From contig NZ_FTMV01000017.1 of NCBI RefSeq assembly GCF_900156175.1, positions 62,001 to 126,000 of the forward strand: 64,000 bases of DNA, in the 5' to 3' direction. This document shows, piece after piece, positions 1-8,316 of the stretch. The notes under the pieces were generated by a model that saw only the letters and a program-made list of their open reading frames with translations, ran no database searches and was not told the origin of the DNA. The stretch's first letter is position 1, and every line of letters starts with the position of its first letter. The stretch is from Janthinobacterium sp. TND4EL3 (lineage in GTDB: Bacteria; Pseudomonadota; Gammaproteobacteria; Burkholderiales; Burkholderiaceae_D). The translations under genes were made by a program, and so were the position numbers.

Positions 1-43
1 AATTGGGGTCGCGCTTGATTTGTTGCACAAGATCGTCATGCAT
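1..43 (-). CDS. DUF485-like membrane protein, N-terminal 14 codons only
   Basis: The left edge cuts a minus-strand gene after 14 codons (MHDDLVQQIKRDPN). The ATG at 43 follows a strong Shine-Dalgarno sequence, GGAGGCAAC. The start resembles DUF485 (YjcH) proteins, which begin with a short charged helix followed by an asparagine-proline before the first membrane segment and are usually encoded next to an acetate/solute permease. The assignment rests on the N-terminus only and is tentative. Confidence 0.4.
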   Translation of the reverse strand, partial: MHDDLVQQIKRDPN

Positions 44-173
44 GGTGTTGCCTCCGTTATGTAAAAGCTGCTCTTTTCTTGTCGAGCTTGGCTTCACAAT
101 ACGGCGCGAGGCTTACCCGCCCCTTACGGCGCGGTTTTTTTCTCGCACGGGCAACACATCACTTGCAGCAAGG

Positions 174-1370
174 TCAGTTCAGTGCGGAAGCGGGGCCGAA
201 GAACTCGTAATGGGTCTGCGCTTCCGGCACGCCCAGTTCGCGCAGATAGCCTTTCATGGCGCGCATGAACGGCTGCGGTCCGAGGAAATACGCATCGACG
301 TCGCGCGATGCGGGCAGCCAGCTGCCCAGGCTGTCCTTGTCGAGCAGGCCGACGGCGTCCGGCGCGGCGGCGCCCGGCGCGGCCTGCTCGCCGGCGTGTT
401 CCGCATAACAGTAGTAACGCTTGAGCTGGGGATGCTGCGCGGCCAGTTCATCGATCTGCGCACGGAAGGCATGCACGCCCTGATGGCGCGCCGCGTGGAT
501 GAAATGCACGGGACGCTGGCCGCGCAAGGCCGCCGTCAGCATGGCCAGCGTCGGCGTGATGCCCACGCCGCCGCTGATCAGCACCAGCGGCTTGTCGCCG
601 TCCCGCAGCACGAAGTCGCCCGATGGCGGCGTCAGCTGCACGGTGTCACCCGCCTGCACGGCATCGTGGAAATAAGTCGACACCTTGCCGCCCTGCTCGC
701 GCTTGATGCTGATGCGGTAAGTCTGGCCATTGCTGGCGGCGGACAAGGAGTACTGGCGGCGCATGGGCACGCCGTCGACCGTCGCCACCACGCCGATATA
801 TTGACCTGGCGCAAAGTCGAGCACGGGCTGGCCATCGGCCGGCGCCAGCAGGAAGGATGTGATCTCCTCGCTTTCCACCGTCTTGCTGCGCACTACAAAG
901 TCGCGTGCGCCGCTCCAGCCGCCCGGCGCGGCCGCTTGCGCCTTGTAGATGCGCCCTTCCTCGCCGGCCAGGATGTCGGCCAGCTGGCCGTAGGCCGCGC
1001 CCCAGGCGTCGATGACGGCGTCGCTGGCGACCTCTTCTCCCAGCACTTCGCGGATCGCCTGCAGCAGGCTGGCGCCCACCAGCGGATAGTGTTCGGCGCG
1101 GATCTGCAGGGCCACGTGCTTGTTGACGATGGTCGACACCAGCTCGCCCAGCGCGTCGAGCCGGTCGATATGCTTGGCGTACATCAACACGCCATTGGCC
1201 AGCGCCCGCTGCTGGTCGCCGCTGTGCTGGTGCGCCTGGTTAAAGTACGGCAGCACTTCGGGATGGTCGCGGAACAGGTTCTTGTAGAAATGGCGCGTCA
1301 GCGCTTCGCCGCCCTGCTCGAGGATGGGGACGGTGGCCGTGATGATGGCGCGTTGTTCTTGGGTCAGCAT
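174..1370 (-). CDS. hmp: Flavohemoglobin (nitric oxide dioxygenase)
   Basis: Converts NO and O2 to nitrate with NAD(P)H in the cytoplasm. The 398-aa length matches the family (about 396). The order is an N-terminal globin domain (about 1-140) with distal Tyr29 and proximal His85 (NKHVALQ), an FAD-binding domain with the RQYSLS motif, then an NAD-binding domain with GGVGITP and a C-terminal EFFGP. The frame is open further upstream, but the ATG at 1370 gives the canonical MLTQEQ start. It lies 34 nt downstream of a hemerythrin-like gene on the same strand, so the two probably form an NO-stress operon. The only likely operator is the NsrR-like site before the hemerythrin gene. Confidence 0.97.
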   Translation of the reverse strand: MLTQEQRAIITATVPILEQGGEALTRHFYKNLFRDHPEVLPYFNQAHQHSGDQQRALANGVLMYAKHIDRLDALGELVSTIVNKHVALQIRAEHYPLVGASLLQAIREVLGEEVASDAVIDAWGAAYGQLADILAGEEGRIYKAQAAAPGGWSGARDFVVRSKTVESEEITSFLLAPADGQPVLDFAPGQYIGVVATVDGVPMRRQYSLSAASNGQTYRISIKREQGGKVSTYFHDAVQAGDTVQLTPPSGDFVLRDGDKPLVLISGGVGITPTLAMLTAALRGQRPVHFIHAARHQGVHAFRAQIDELAAQHPQLKRYYCYAEHAGEQAAPGAAAPDAVGLLDKDSLGSWLPASRDVDAYFLGPQPFMRAMKGYLRELGVPEAQTHYEFFGPASALN

Positions 1371-1404
1371 GTGGAATTCCTTTAGATATATGGGCAGGCG
1401 GTTT

Positions 1405-1818
1405 TCAGGCCAGTGATTCAATGGCGGGATAAAGATCGTGGTCCTCGCGCCGCATGCGCTGGAACAGCGCGTGCAGCACGGTATTGGCTTCGCTGCGGAA
1501 AGCTTCCGGTTCGGCAGCCAGGCGCACGGGGGTGTTCCAGCGGCCGGCAAAGTCCAGATAGGCGCCGGCGATGCCGTGCATCTCGTTTTCATACGCGCGC
1601 CCCAGCTGGGCCACGCTGGCCACGCCGGACGCTTGCGCGGCCGGATACAGGTAGCGCTGCTCGACGGCCAGGTGCAGCTTGATCAAGCCGCTCATGGCGA
1701 TGATCTGCCCGGCAATGGCCTGGGCCTGGGCGGCAACACCGCCGCGCACCAGCCGGCGCAAGTCATCGATGGCGGCCAGGATGGCCAGGTGCTGCTGTTT
1801 GAATTTGTCGATATTCAT
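1405..1818 (-). CDS. Hemerythrin HHE domain protein
   Basis: A 137-aa single-domain four-helix protein predicted to hold a non-heme di-iron centre that binds O2 or NO. Visible candidate ligands are His10, His49 and Glu53 (KLHLAVEQ), His81, His116 and His127, spaced as in HHE-domain proteins. It is the promoter-proximal gene of a two-gene unit with hmp. Known relatives include Fe-S repair and NO-responsive hemerythrins. Function here (iron or NO buffering, or oxygen supply to Hmp) is inferred from context only. Confidence 0.85.
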   Translation of the reverse strand: MNIDKFKQQHLAILAAIDDLRRLVRGGVAAQAQAIAGQIIAMSGLIKLHLAVEQRYLYPAAQASGVASVAQLGRAYENEMHGIAGAYLDFAGRWNTPVRLAAEPEAFRSEANTVLHALFQRMRREDHDLYPAIESLA

Positions 1819-1865
1819 GGCGTTCTTCTCTGATGGAGTGGCTGCAGTGTAGCGGAATCTCTTTA

Positions 1866-1888
1866 AACATGCAAATCACATACATCTT
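1866..1888 (-). promoter_or_regulatory. NsrR-like operator upstream of hemerythrin-hmp
   Basis: Read on the minus strand the site is AAGATGTATGT, one central base, then ATTTGCATGTT. The published proteobacterial NsrR consensus is AAGATGyATTT, N, AAATrCATcTT, so 18 of 22 non-central positions agree by eye. It lies 48-70 bp upstream of the hemerythrin start in the divergent region shared with the rsb operon. NsrR is an Fe-S repressor inactivated by NO, and hmp is its classic target. Confidence 0.65.
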
Positions 1889-2064
1889 TAAACTGAAAAG
1901 TTTCCCATAAGAATGTTGATTGAGCCAGGCCATTATGTGCGTGAGAGAACATAAAGAAATGGCGATGCCTGCCTATAATTTCCTATCGACAGACCGGACC
2001 TGGCCACCTGCGCATGCGGCGCAAGGCAGACCGCCCGGCGCCTCCACTCCCGTCAAGGATGAAC

Positions 2065-2955
2065 ATGAAGAACAACAAGAACGACAAGAACGGCATGGGC
2101 CAGACGCAACTGCTGGCCGCCATCATCGGCCAGCACCACGAGCAATTGCTGGAAGGCTGGATGGCGGATCTGATTGCCCGCCTGGTGCGGCGCGACAAGA
2201 TCGCGGAAAACGAGCTGCGCCAGCAAGCCGGGCAATTCCTGCCCCTGCTGGCGCGCGCGCTCGAAAGCGGCGACGCCTTCGATATCGAAGGCAACGCCTG
2301 GGACGATACGCGCCAGCTGCTCAGCGAAATGTCGCAGTCGCGCGTGCGCCAGGGCTATTCGCCGATCGACACGGCCAGCTTCGTCTTTGCGCTGAAGGAA
2401 CCGCTGTTCGCCTACCTGCGCAAGGAAATCACGGCCCAGCCCGAGCAGCTGGGCGACGCCATCGTCGCCACCAGCAAATTGTTCGACGAACTGGGCCTGC
2501 TCACCATTGCCATCTACCAGAAGGCGCGCGAACAGGTGATCCTGCGCCAGCAGCAGGAGTTGCTGGAACTGTCCACGCCCGTGGTGCAGCTATGGCAAAA
2601 CGTGCTGGCCCTGCCCCTGATCGGCACCCTCGACAGCGCCCGCACGCAGGTGGTGATGGAAAGCCTGCTGCAAAAGATCGTCGACACGGGCGCGCTGATC
2701 GCCATCATCGACATCACGGGCGTGCCCACCGTCGACACCCTGGTGGCGCAGCACCTGCTGAAAACCATCGCCGCGGCACGCCTGATGGGCGCAGACTGCA
2801 TCATCAGCGGCATCCGCCCGCAGATCGCGCAAACCATCGTGCACCTGGGCGTGAACCTGGAAGACGTGATCACCAAGGCCACCCTGGCCGACGCCTTCGT
2901 CGTGGCCCTGAAACGCACGGGTTCCACCATCACCTACCAGCAGCAACAACACTGA
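2065..2955 (+). CDS. rsbR: RsbR-type stressosome scaffold protein (RsbRD-N + STAS)
   Basis: A 296-aa cytoplasmic protein. Residues about 10-150 form an all-helical RsbRD-type sensory domain, and about 170-290 form a STAS domain. Two threonines likely to be RsbT phosphorylation sites are present: T188 in PLIGT and T225 in the VDTLVA segment, with the IRPQIAQT stretch typical of RsbR following. The second of two close ATGs (2065) is chosen because AAGG lies 6 nt before it; the first (2059) leaves no spacing. No obvious haem-ligand histidine is seen in the sensory domain, unlike the oxygen-sensing Vibrio RsbR. First gene of a six-gene operon. Confidence 0.9.
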   Translation: MKNNKNDKNGMGQTQLLAAIIGQHHEQLLEGWMADLIARLVRRDKIAENELRQQAGQFLPLLARALESGDAFDIEGNAWDDTRQLLSEMSQSRVRQGYSPIDTASFVFALKEPLFAYLRKEITAQPEQLGDAIVATSKLFDELGLLTIAIYQKAREQVILRQQQELLELSTPVVQLWQNVLALPLIGTLDSARTQVVMESLLQKIVDTGALIAIIDITGVPTVDTLVAQHLLKTIAAARLMGADCIISGIRPQIAQTIVHLGVNLEDVITKATLADAFVVALKRTGSTITYQQQQH

Positions 2956-2962
2956 GGCGCCT

Positions 2963-3325
2963 ATGGAAAGAATCCCCATTTTACGCATGGGCCGGCTGCT
3001 GCTGGTGACGATACAGGTGGACATGCATGACCGCCTGGCGATGACCCTGCAGGATGACCTGACCACGCGCATCGTCAAGGACCGCGCCACGGGCGTGCTG
3101 ATCGACATTTCCGCACTCGACATCGTCGATTCCTTTATCGGCCGCATGATCAGCAACACGGCGGCGATGGCGAAGATCCTCGACGCGCACACGGTGGTGG
3201 TCGGCATGCAGCCCGCCGTCGCCATCACCCTGGTGGAACTGGGGCTGACGCTGGACGGCGTGAGCACGGCGCTCAACGTGGAACAGGGCATCAAGCTGCT
3301 GGAACGGGGCAGCCTGTGGGCTTGA
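2963..3325 (+). CDS. rsbS: RsbS-type STAS antagonist protein
   Basis: A 120-aa single STAS domain that co-assembles with RsbR and sequesters the kinase RsbT until phosphorylated. The phospho-acceptor serine is present as Ser57 in DIVDSFIGR, the same context as Ser59 of Bacillus RsbS. It starts 7 nt after rsbR, and its 3' end overlaps the rsbT start, the conserved R-S-T order of stressosome loci. Confidence 0.92.
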   Translation: MERIPILRMGRLLLVTIQVDMHDRLAMTLQDDLTTRIVKDRATGVLIDISALDIVDSFIGRMISNTAAMAKILDAHTVVVGMQPAVAITLVELGLTLDGVSTALNVEQGIKLLERGSLWA

Positions 3326-3762
3326 GTCCCGCCTGGCAGCCGTCGCGCGCCACGGCACGGGAAGGGGCGCAGGTGCTGCCCCTGCTCAGCGATGAAGATG
3401 TCGTGCGGCTGCGCCGCCAGGTGCGCGACAGCATGGTCGCCATGGGCTTTGGCCTGATCGAGCAGACCAAGATCATCACGGCGGCCAGTGAACTGGCGCG
3501 CAACACCCTGCGCTACGGCGGCGGGGGCGAGGCGCGCATCGTGCACGTGCGCGAAGGCCTGCGCCAGGGGCTGGAGCTGAGTTTTGTCGATGCGGGACCC
3601 GGCATCGACGATATTTCCCTGGCCCTGTCCGATGGCTACACCAGCGGCGGCGGGCTGGGACTGGGGCTGGGCGGCGCCAAGCGCCTGGCCGACGCCTTTC
3701 ACATCGACACGGCGCCCGGATCGGGCACCACTGTCACCATCGCGAAATGGAAGCTGTTTTGA
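3316..3762 (+). CDS. rsbT: RsbT-type serine/threonine switch kinase
   Basis: A 148-aa GHKL (HATPase_c) protein that phosphorylates RsbS and RsbR, leaves the stressosome and activates a downstream partner. The N-box is in SELARN, the G1 box is DAGPGI and the glycine-rich lid is GGGLGLGLGGAKR. The start is non-ATG: GTG at 3316 (10-nt overlap with rsbS) or TTG at 3322 (4-nt TTGA overlap) are both possible. The end overlaps the next gene by 16 nt, so translation is probably coupled. Confidence 0.92.
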   Translation: MGLSPAWQPSRATAREGAQVLPLLSDEDVVRLRRQVRDSMVAMGFGLIEQTKIITAASELARNTLRYGGGGEARIVHVREGLRQGLELSFVDAGPGIDDISLALSDGYTSGGGLGLGLGGAKRLADAFHIDTAPGSGTTVTIAKWKLF

Positions 3763-4844
3763 ACCACCTGGAACCACCGCCTGACATCCTCAGGCAACGA
3801 AGCTTCCCCATCGGCGAACCGAGCGAGATCGCCGCGGCGCGCCGCGCCGGCACCGAGCTGGCGCGGCGCATCGGTTTCGACGACGTGCGCGCAGGCCAGC
3901 TGGCCATCGTCATCAGCGAGGCGGCCACCAACATCGTCAAGCATGCGCAGCGTGGCGAAATCCTGCTGCGCAAGGTGCTGCGCGGCGGCACCAGCGGCAT
4001 CGAAGTGCTGGCGATCGACAGCGGTCCCGGCATCGGCAACGTGCGCCAGCACATGCAGGATGGCCACTCCACCACGGGCACGTATGGCGTGGGACTGGGC
4101 GCGATGCGCCGCCTGAGCCAGGAATTCGACCTGTATACGGCGCCCGGCAAGGGCACCGTGCTGATGATGGTGGTGTGGGGGCCGCACGCCAGCAGCGCCA
4201 TCCCCCCCAGCCCGAACTGGCAGATCGGCGCCGTCTGCCTGCCGCTGGCGTCGGAACAGGTGTGCGGCGACGCCTGGAACGTCGTCTGCGAAGGCCATGA
4301 ACTGAGCCTGATGGTGGCCGACGGCCTGGGCCACGGCCCGCTGGCGGCCAGGGCGTCGGAAACGGCCAGCGCCCTGCTCGAAAACAGCACGCCCGGCCTG
4401 CCGCCCCTGCCGGCGCCCTTCATCGAACTGGCGCACGGCGCCCTGCGGGCCACGCGCGGCGCGGCCCTGGCCGTGGCGCACATCGACAGCGCGCGCCGCG
4501 AACTGCGCTACTGCGGCGTGGGCAACATCGCCGCCTGCGCCTTCGACGCCCACCAGCGCCGGCATCTGCTGTCGCATAACGGCATCGTCGGCAGCAATCT
4601 GCGCAAGCTGCAGGAATTCCGCCACCCGTGGCAGCTGGGCACGACCCTGATCATGCATTCGGACGGCCTGCACACGCGCTGGGACCTGGAACAGTATCCG
4701 GGCCTGGCGCAATGCCACCCCAGCCTGGTCGCCGCCGTGCTGTACCGCGATTTTGCGCGCGGGCGCGACGACGTCACGGTGGTGGTGCTGCGCGAACATG
4801 AAGAACATCAAGCTGTAACGGCAGAAGGGACAGGTGCGGCATGA
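3747..4844 (+). CDS. RsbT-like ATPase fused to SpoIIE/RsbX-type PP2C phosphatase
   Basis: A 365-aa fusion. Residues 15-145 are a second GHKL switch-kinase domain (N-box around Asn62 in SEAATN, G1 box Asp91-Ser-Gly-Pro-Gly, lid GTYGVGLGAM). Residues 155-355 are a PP2C-like phosphatase with CGDAW (Asp175), ADGLGHG (Asp192) and a terminal DDVTVV. The phosphatase resembles RsbX, which resets the stressosome by dephosphorylating RsbS and RsbR. Carrying kinase and phosphatase folds in one chain suggests both forward and reset reactions. It overlaps rsbT by 16 nt and the next gene by 4 nt (ATGA). Confidence 0.88.
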   Translation: MEAVLNHLEPPPDILRQRSFPIGEPSEIAAARRAGTELARRIGFDDVRAGQLAIVISEAATNIVKHAQRGEILLRKVLRGGTSGIEVLAIDSGPGIGNVRQHMQDGHSTTGTYGVGLGAMRRLSQEFDLYTAPGKGTVLMMVVWGPHASSAIPPSPNWQIGAVCLPLASEQVCGDAWNVVCEGHELSLMVADGLGHGPLAARASETASALLENSTPGLPPLPAPFIELAHGALRATRGAALAVAHIDSARRELRYCGVGNIAACAFDAHQRRHLLSHNGIVGSNLRKLQEFRHPWQLGTTLIMHSDGLHTRWDLEQYPGLAQCHPSLVAAVLYRDFARGRDDVTVVVLREHEEHQAVTAEGTGAA

Positions 4845-6671
4845 CGCAACGCATATTAACCGCCAATATCGCCAGCGAACTCGATGTGGTGGGGGCGCGC
4901 CAGCGCGCGCGGCAGATCGCCGGCCTGTGCGGCTTCGGCGTGCAGGACCAGGTGCGCATCGCCACGGCCGTATCGGAACTGGCGCGCAACGTCTACAACT
5001 ACGCGGGCAGCGGCAAGATCCACTTCGCCATCGACGGACAGACGGCGCCGCAGGTGTTCACCATCCGCATCGAGGACCAGGGGCCGGGCATCGCCGGGCC
5101 GCAGCTGCAGCACATCCTGGCCGGCAGCTACCGCTCGCCCACGGGCATGGGCCTGGGCATCCTCGGCGCGCAGCGCCTGATGGACCGCTTCCACATCGAC
5201 AGCGCGCCGGGCGCGGGCACGCAGATCACCCTGCAAAAGCTGTTCCCGCGCGAGGCGCCCCTGCTCGACGGCCAGAGCATCGGCGCGCTGGGCGGCAGCC
5301 TGCAGGCGCTGCCGCCGGACATCACCCTGGCCGAAGTGCAGCAGCAGAACCGCGAGCTGCTGGCCACCCTGGCCGAACTGAAGACGCGCCAGGACGATTT
5401 GCTGCAACTGACGCGCGAGCTGGAGGACACCAACCGGGGCGTGGTGGCGCTGTACGCGGAACTGGACGAAAAGGCCGACCACCTGCGCCGCGCCGACCAG
5501 ATGAAGTCGCGCTTCCTGTCGAACATGAGCCATGAATTCCGCACGCCGCTCAGCTCCATCCGCGCCCTGTCCAAGCTGCTGCTCGACCGGGTCGACGGCG
5601 AACTGTCCGGGGAACAGGAAAAGCAGGTACTGTTCATCCTGCAGGGCGCCGTCAGCCTGAGCGACCTGGTCAACGACCTGCTGGACCTGGCCAAGATCGA
5701 GGCGGGCAAGGTCGACGTGCACGCCAACAGCTTCCAGGTGGCCGACCTGTTCAGCGCCCTGCGCGGCATGCTGCGCCCGCTGCTGGTGTCCGAGTCGCTT
5801 ACCCTCACCTTCATCGCCCCCGATCCGGCCCTGCAGATCCATACGGACGAAGGCAAGCTGTCGCAAATCCTGCGCAACTTCATCTCCAACGCCCTCAAGT
5901 TCACGGAAGCGGGCGCCATCATCGTCAGCGCCACCCCCCCTGCCGGAGCAGGACGCGATCCGCTTTGCCGTCTCCGACACGGGCCTGGGCATCGGCGCCG
6001 AGGACGTGCAGCTGATCTTCGAGGAATTCAGCCAGGTGGAAAACCACATGCAGCGCAAGGTCAAGGGCACGGGCCTGGGCCTGCCCCTGTGCCGCAACCT
6101 GGCGGCCCTGCTCAACGGCACGGTGACCGTGGAAAGCACGCCGGGCAAGGGCTCGCTGTTTTCCGTGGTCCTGCCCACGCACTACCTGCCGCCCGAGGGC
6201 AGCCTGCCGACCAGCGCGCCGGCCAACGACAACGGCAACGACCAGCGCATCCCCGTGCTGGTGGTCGAAGACAACCCGCCCGTGCGCCTGCTGTATGAAA
6301 AATTCCTGGCCGGCAGCGAGTTTCGCGTGGTGGCAGCGCGCAGCGTGCGCGAGGCGCAGGAGCGCTGGGAGCAGCAGCGGCCCGCCGCCGTCATCCTCGA
6401 CATCCTGCTGCACGGCGAAAACGCCTGGCACTGGCTGGCCGAGCTGAAAAACGACCCGCAACGGCGCCAGGTGCCCGTCATCATCGCCACCGAAATCGAC
6501 GACAAGCGCAAGGGCCTGGCGCTGGGGGCGGACGCGTACTACGTCAAGCCCCTGCTGCGCCAGCAGCTGCTGGCCACCCTGCGCGCCCTGCTGGGCCACA
6601 CAAGCAACCGGCAAGCGCCGGACACGCCGCAAGGCACAACCAACTGGGATAATGCGCATGCTACCGGATAA
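4841..6671 (+). pseudogene. Hybrid histidine kinase with RsbT-like N-terminus, apparent frameshift
   Basis: Reading starts at 4841 (MTQRIL). Residues 1-135 are a third RsbT-like GHKL domain (SELARN at 45-50), 165-220 a coiled coil, and 221-290 a HisKA domain with His231 in SNMSHEFRTP. The HATPase_c domain begins near 310 and is interrupted in a run of seven C at 5934-5940. After it the reading must shift into another frame, where DTGLGIG, GTGLGLP and a receiver domain (VVEDN, phospho-acceptor in VILDI, lysine in YVKP) continue to 6671. Removing one C restores a single protein of about 609 aa. In the sequence as given, the first frame ends at 6298 without a complete ATPase domain or receiver. 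A homopolymer sequencing error, phase variation or real decay are all possible. Confidence 0.85.
5934..5940 (+). repeat. C7 homopolymer at the kinase frameshift
   Basis: Seven consecutive C residues lie exactly where the histidine kinase changes frame. With six C the codons would read acc-ccc-ctg and join both halves of the HATPase_c domain without loss. Confidence 0.9.
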
Positions 6672-8172
6672 CAACAGCGATGCTCTGATCCTCAACGTCG
6701 ATGACAGCGACGGCGCACGCTACGCCAAGTCGCGCATCCTCACGCGCGCCGGCTTCAAGGTGATCGAAGCGTCGAATGGCGGCGACGCCCTGCTGCGCGC
6801 GCGCCAGGAACGCCCGAACCTGATCCTGCTCGACGTCAAGCTGCCCGACATCAACGGCCTGGAAGTGTGCCGCCAATTGAAGGGCGGGACCGACACGAAC
6901 ACCATCCTGGTGCTGCAGACGTCGGCCTCGTGCATCGGCACGGCCGACAAGATCCGCGCCCTCGACGGCGGCGCCGACAACTACCTGGTCGAACCGATCG
7001 AGGCCGATGAACTGATCGCCAACGTCAAGGCACTGCTACGCCTGGGCAAGGTCGAGCGCGCGCTGCGCGATGTCGACCGCCGCAAGGATGAATTCCTGGC
7101 CACGCTGGCGCACGAATTGCGCAATCCGCTGGGCCCCATCCGCACGGCGCTGGCCCTGCTGTGCAAGCTCGATCCCGTCGTGCCGGCCATGCAGGACAAT
7201 GCGCGGCGCACCATCGCCCGCCACACGGACCACCTGGTGCGCCTCGTGGACGACCTGCTCGACGTGTCGCGCATTTCGCAGGGCAAGATCTCGCTGCAGT
7301 GGGAAAGCGTCAGCCTGGCCAGCGTCATCCGCAGCGCCGTCGAAACCAGTTCGCACAGCATCGTGGCGCGCGGCCATGCGCTCGACGTGAACTTGCCCGG
7401 CGAAGAATTGTGGGTCTGCGGCGACGCCGTGCGCCTGTCGCAGATCGTTGCCAATCTGCTGCTCAACGCGGCCAAGTTCACGGCGCCTGGCGGGCGCATC
7501 GTCATTCGCGCCGAACGCGATGGCGACACCGTGCGCATCCGCCTCAGCGACAACGGCATCGGCATCGACGCCGCCAGCATCGACAGCATCTTCGGCCTGT
7601 TCGCGCAGAGCGGGCACTCTCCCGACCGGGTGCAGGACGGCCTGGGCATCGGCCTGTCGCTGGTGCGCAACCTGGTGCAGCTGCACGGCGGCCAGGTCAG
7701 CGTGCGCAGCCCCGGCGTAGGCCTGGGCAGCACTTTCGAGGTCAGTCTGCCGCTCGACGCCAACGTGCCCCTGCCGGTAGCCGCCCCCGCGCCGCCAGAC
7801 GCCGGCGGCAGCCAGCGCATCCTCGTCGTCGACGACAACTGCGATGCGGCCGACACCCTGGCCGAGCTGCTGGAAATCTACGGCCACACCGTGTGCACGG
7901 CCTACACGGGCGGCCAGGCCACGCAGCGCACGCTGGAATTCCGGCCCGACATCGTCTTCCTCGACATCGGCCTGCCCGACATGAGTGGCTACGAAGTGGC
8001 CGTCAAGCTGCGCCAGCTGCCGATCCCGCAGCAGTTCCGGCTGGTGGCGCTGACCGGCTATGGCCAGGAACACGACCGCCAGGCAGCCATGCAGGCCGGT
8101 TTCGATGAACATTTCGCCAAGCCCGTCGATTTCGGCAAGCTGGCCAGCCTGGGGCTGCATATCGGAGCGTGA
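6652..8172 (+). CDS. Hybrid sensor histidine kinase/response regulator (REC-HisKA-HATPase-REC)
   Basis: A 506-aa soluble kinase with no membrane segment. The order is receiver 1 (about 12-130, Asp61 in LLDVKLPD), HisKA (His154 in LAHELRNP), HATPase_c (NLLLNAAKF, DNGIGI, GLGIGLSL) and receiver 2 (from about 390, Asp438 in FLDIGLPD, lysine in AKPVD). In receiver 1 the usual lysine-proline is glutamate-proline (YLVEP). The start overlaps the preceding kinase gene by 20 nt; an alternative ATG at 6658 has a better-spaced GGGAT. With no input domain of its own, it probably takes signals from the stressosome partners encoded upstream. Last gene of the operon. Confidence 0.92.
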   Translation: MRMLPDNNSDALILNVDDSDGARYAKSRILTRAGFKVIEASNGGDALLRARQERPNLILLDVKLPDINGLEVCRQLKGGTDTNTILVLQTSASCIGTADKIRALDGGADNYLVEPIEADELIANVKALLRLGKVERALRDVDRRKDEFLATLAHELRNPLGPIRTALALLCKLDPVVPAMQDNARRTIARHTDHLVRLVDDLLDVSRISQGKISLQWESVSLASVIRSAVETSSHSIVARGHALDVNLPGEELWVCGDAVRLSQIVANLLLNAAKFTAPGGRIVIRAERDGDTVRIRLSDNGIGIDAASIDSIFGLFAQSGHSPDRVQDGLGIGLSLVRNLVQLHGGQVSVRSPGVGLGSTFEVSLPLDANVPLPVAAPAPPDAGGSQRILVVDDNCDAADTLAELLEIYGHTVCTAYTGGQATQRTLEFRPDIVFLDIGLPDMSGYEVAVKLRQLPIPQQFRLVALTGYGQEHDRQAAMQAGFDEHFAKPVDFGKLASLGLHIGA

Positions 8173-8316
8173 TGCGGGCGGCCGCCGCCGGCAAATCGGC
8201 GGTCGGCTATAATCGGCGCAGACACAGCGCGGCCGCTCCGGGCTTCCCGGACGGCTGCGACGTGCAGCGCCGCTGCGCTGCCCGGCCCCCTGCCCGCCCT
8301 CCACTGTAACGACGAC

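Noticed and set aside
3-1385. Long plus-strand open frame across hmp
   Set aside because: It is antisense to hmp, lacks any family pattern and is rich in His/Arg/Gln/Val, typical of shadow frames in high-GC genes.
2065-2500. Haem-binding oxygen-sensor function for RsbR
   Set aside because: The helical sensory domain lacks a convincing proximal histidine in the expected region; only an N-terminal His pair is present.
8181-8202. Terminator at the end of the rsb operon
   Set aside because: The CCGCCG/CGGCGG stem is short, without a T tract, in a generally GC-rich stretch.
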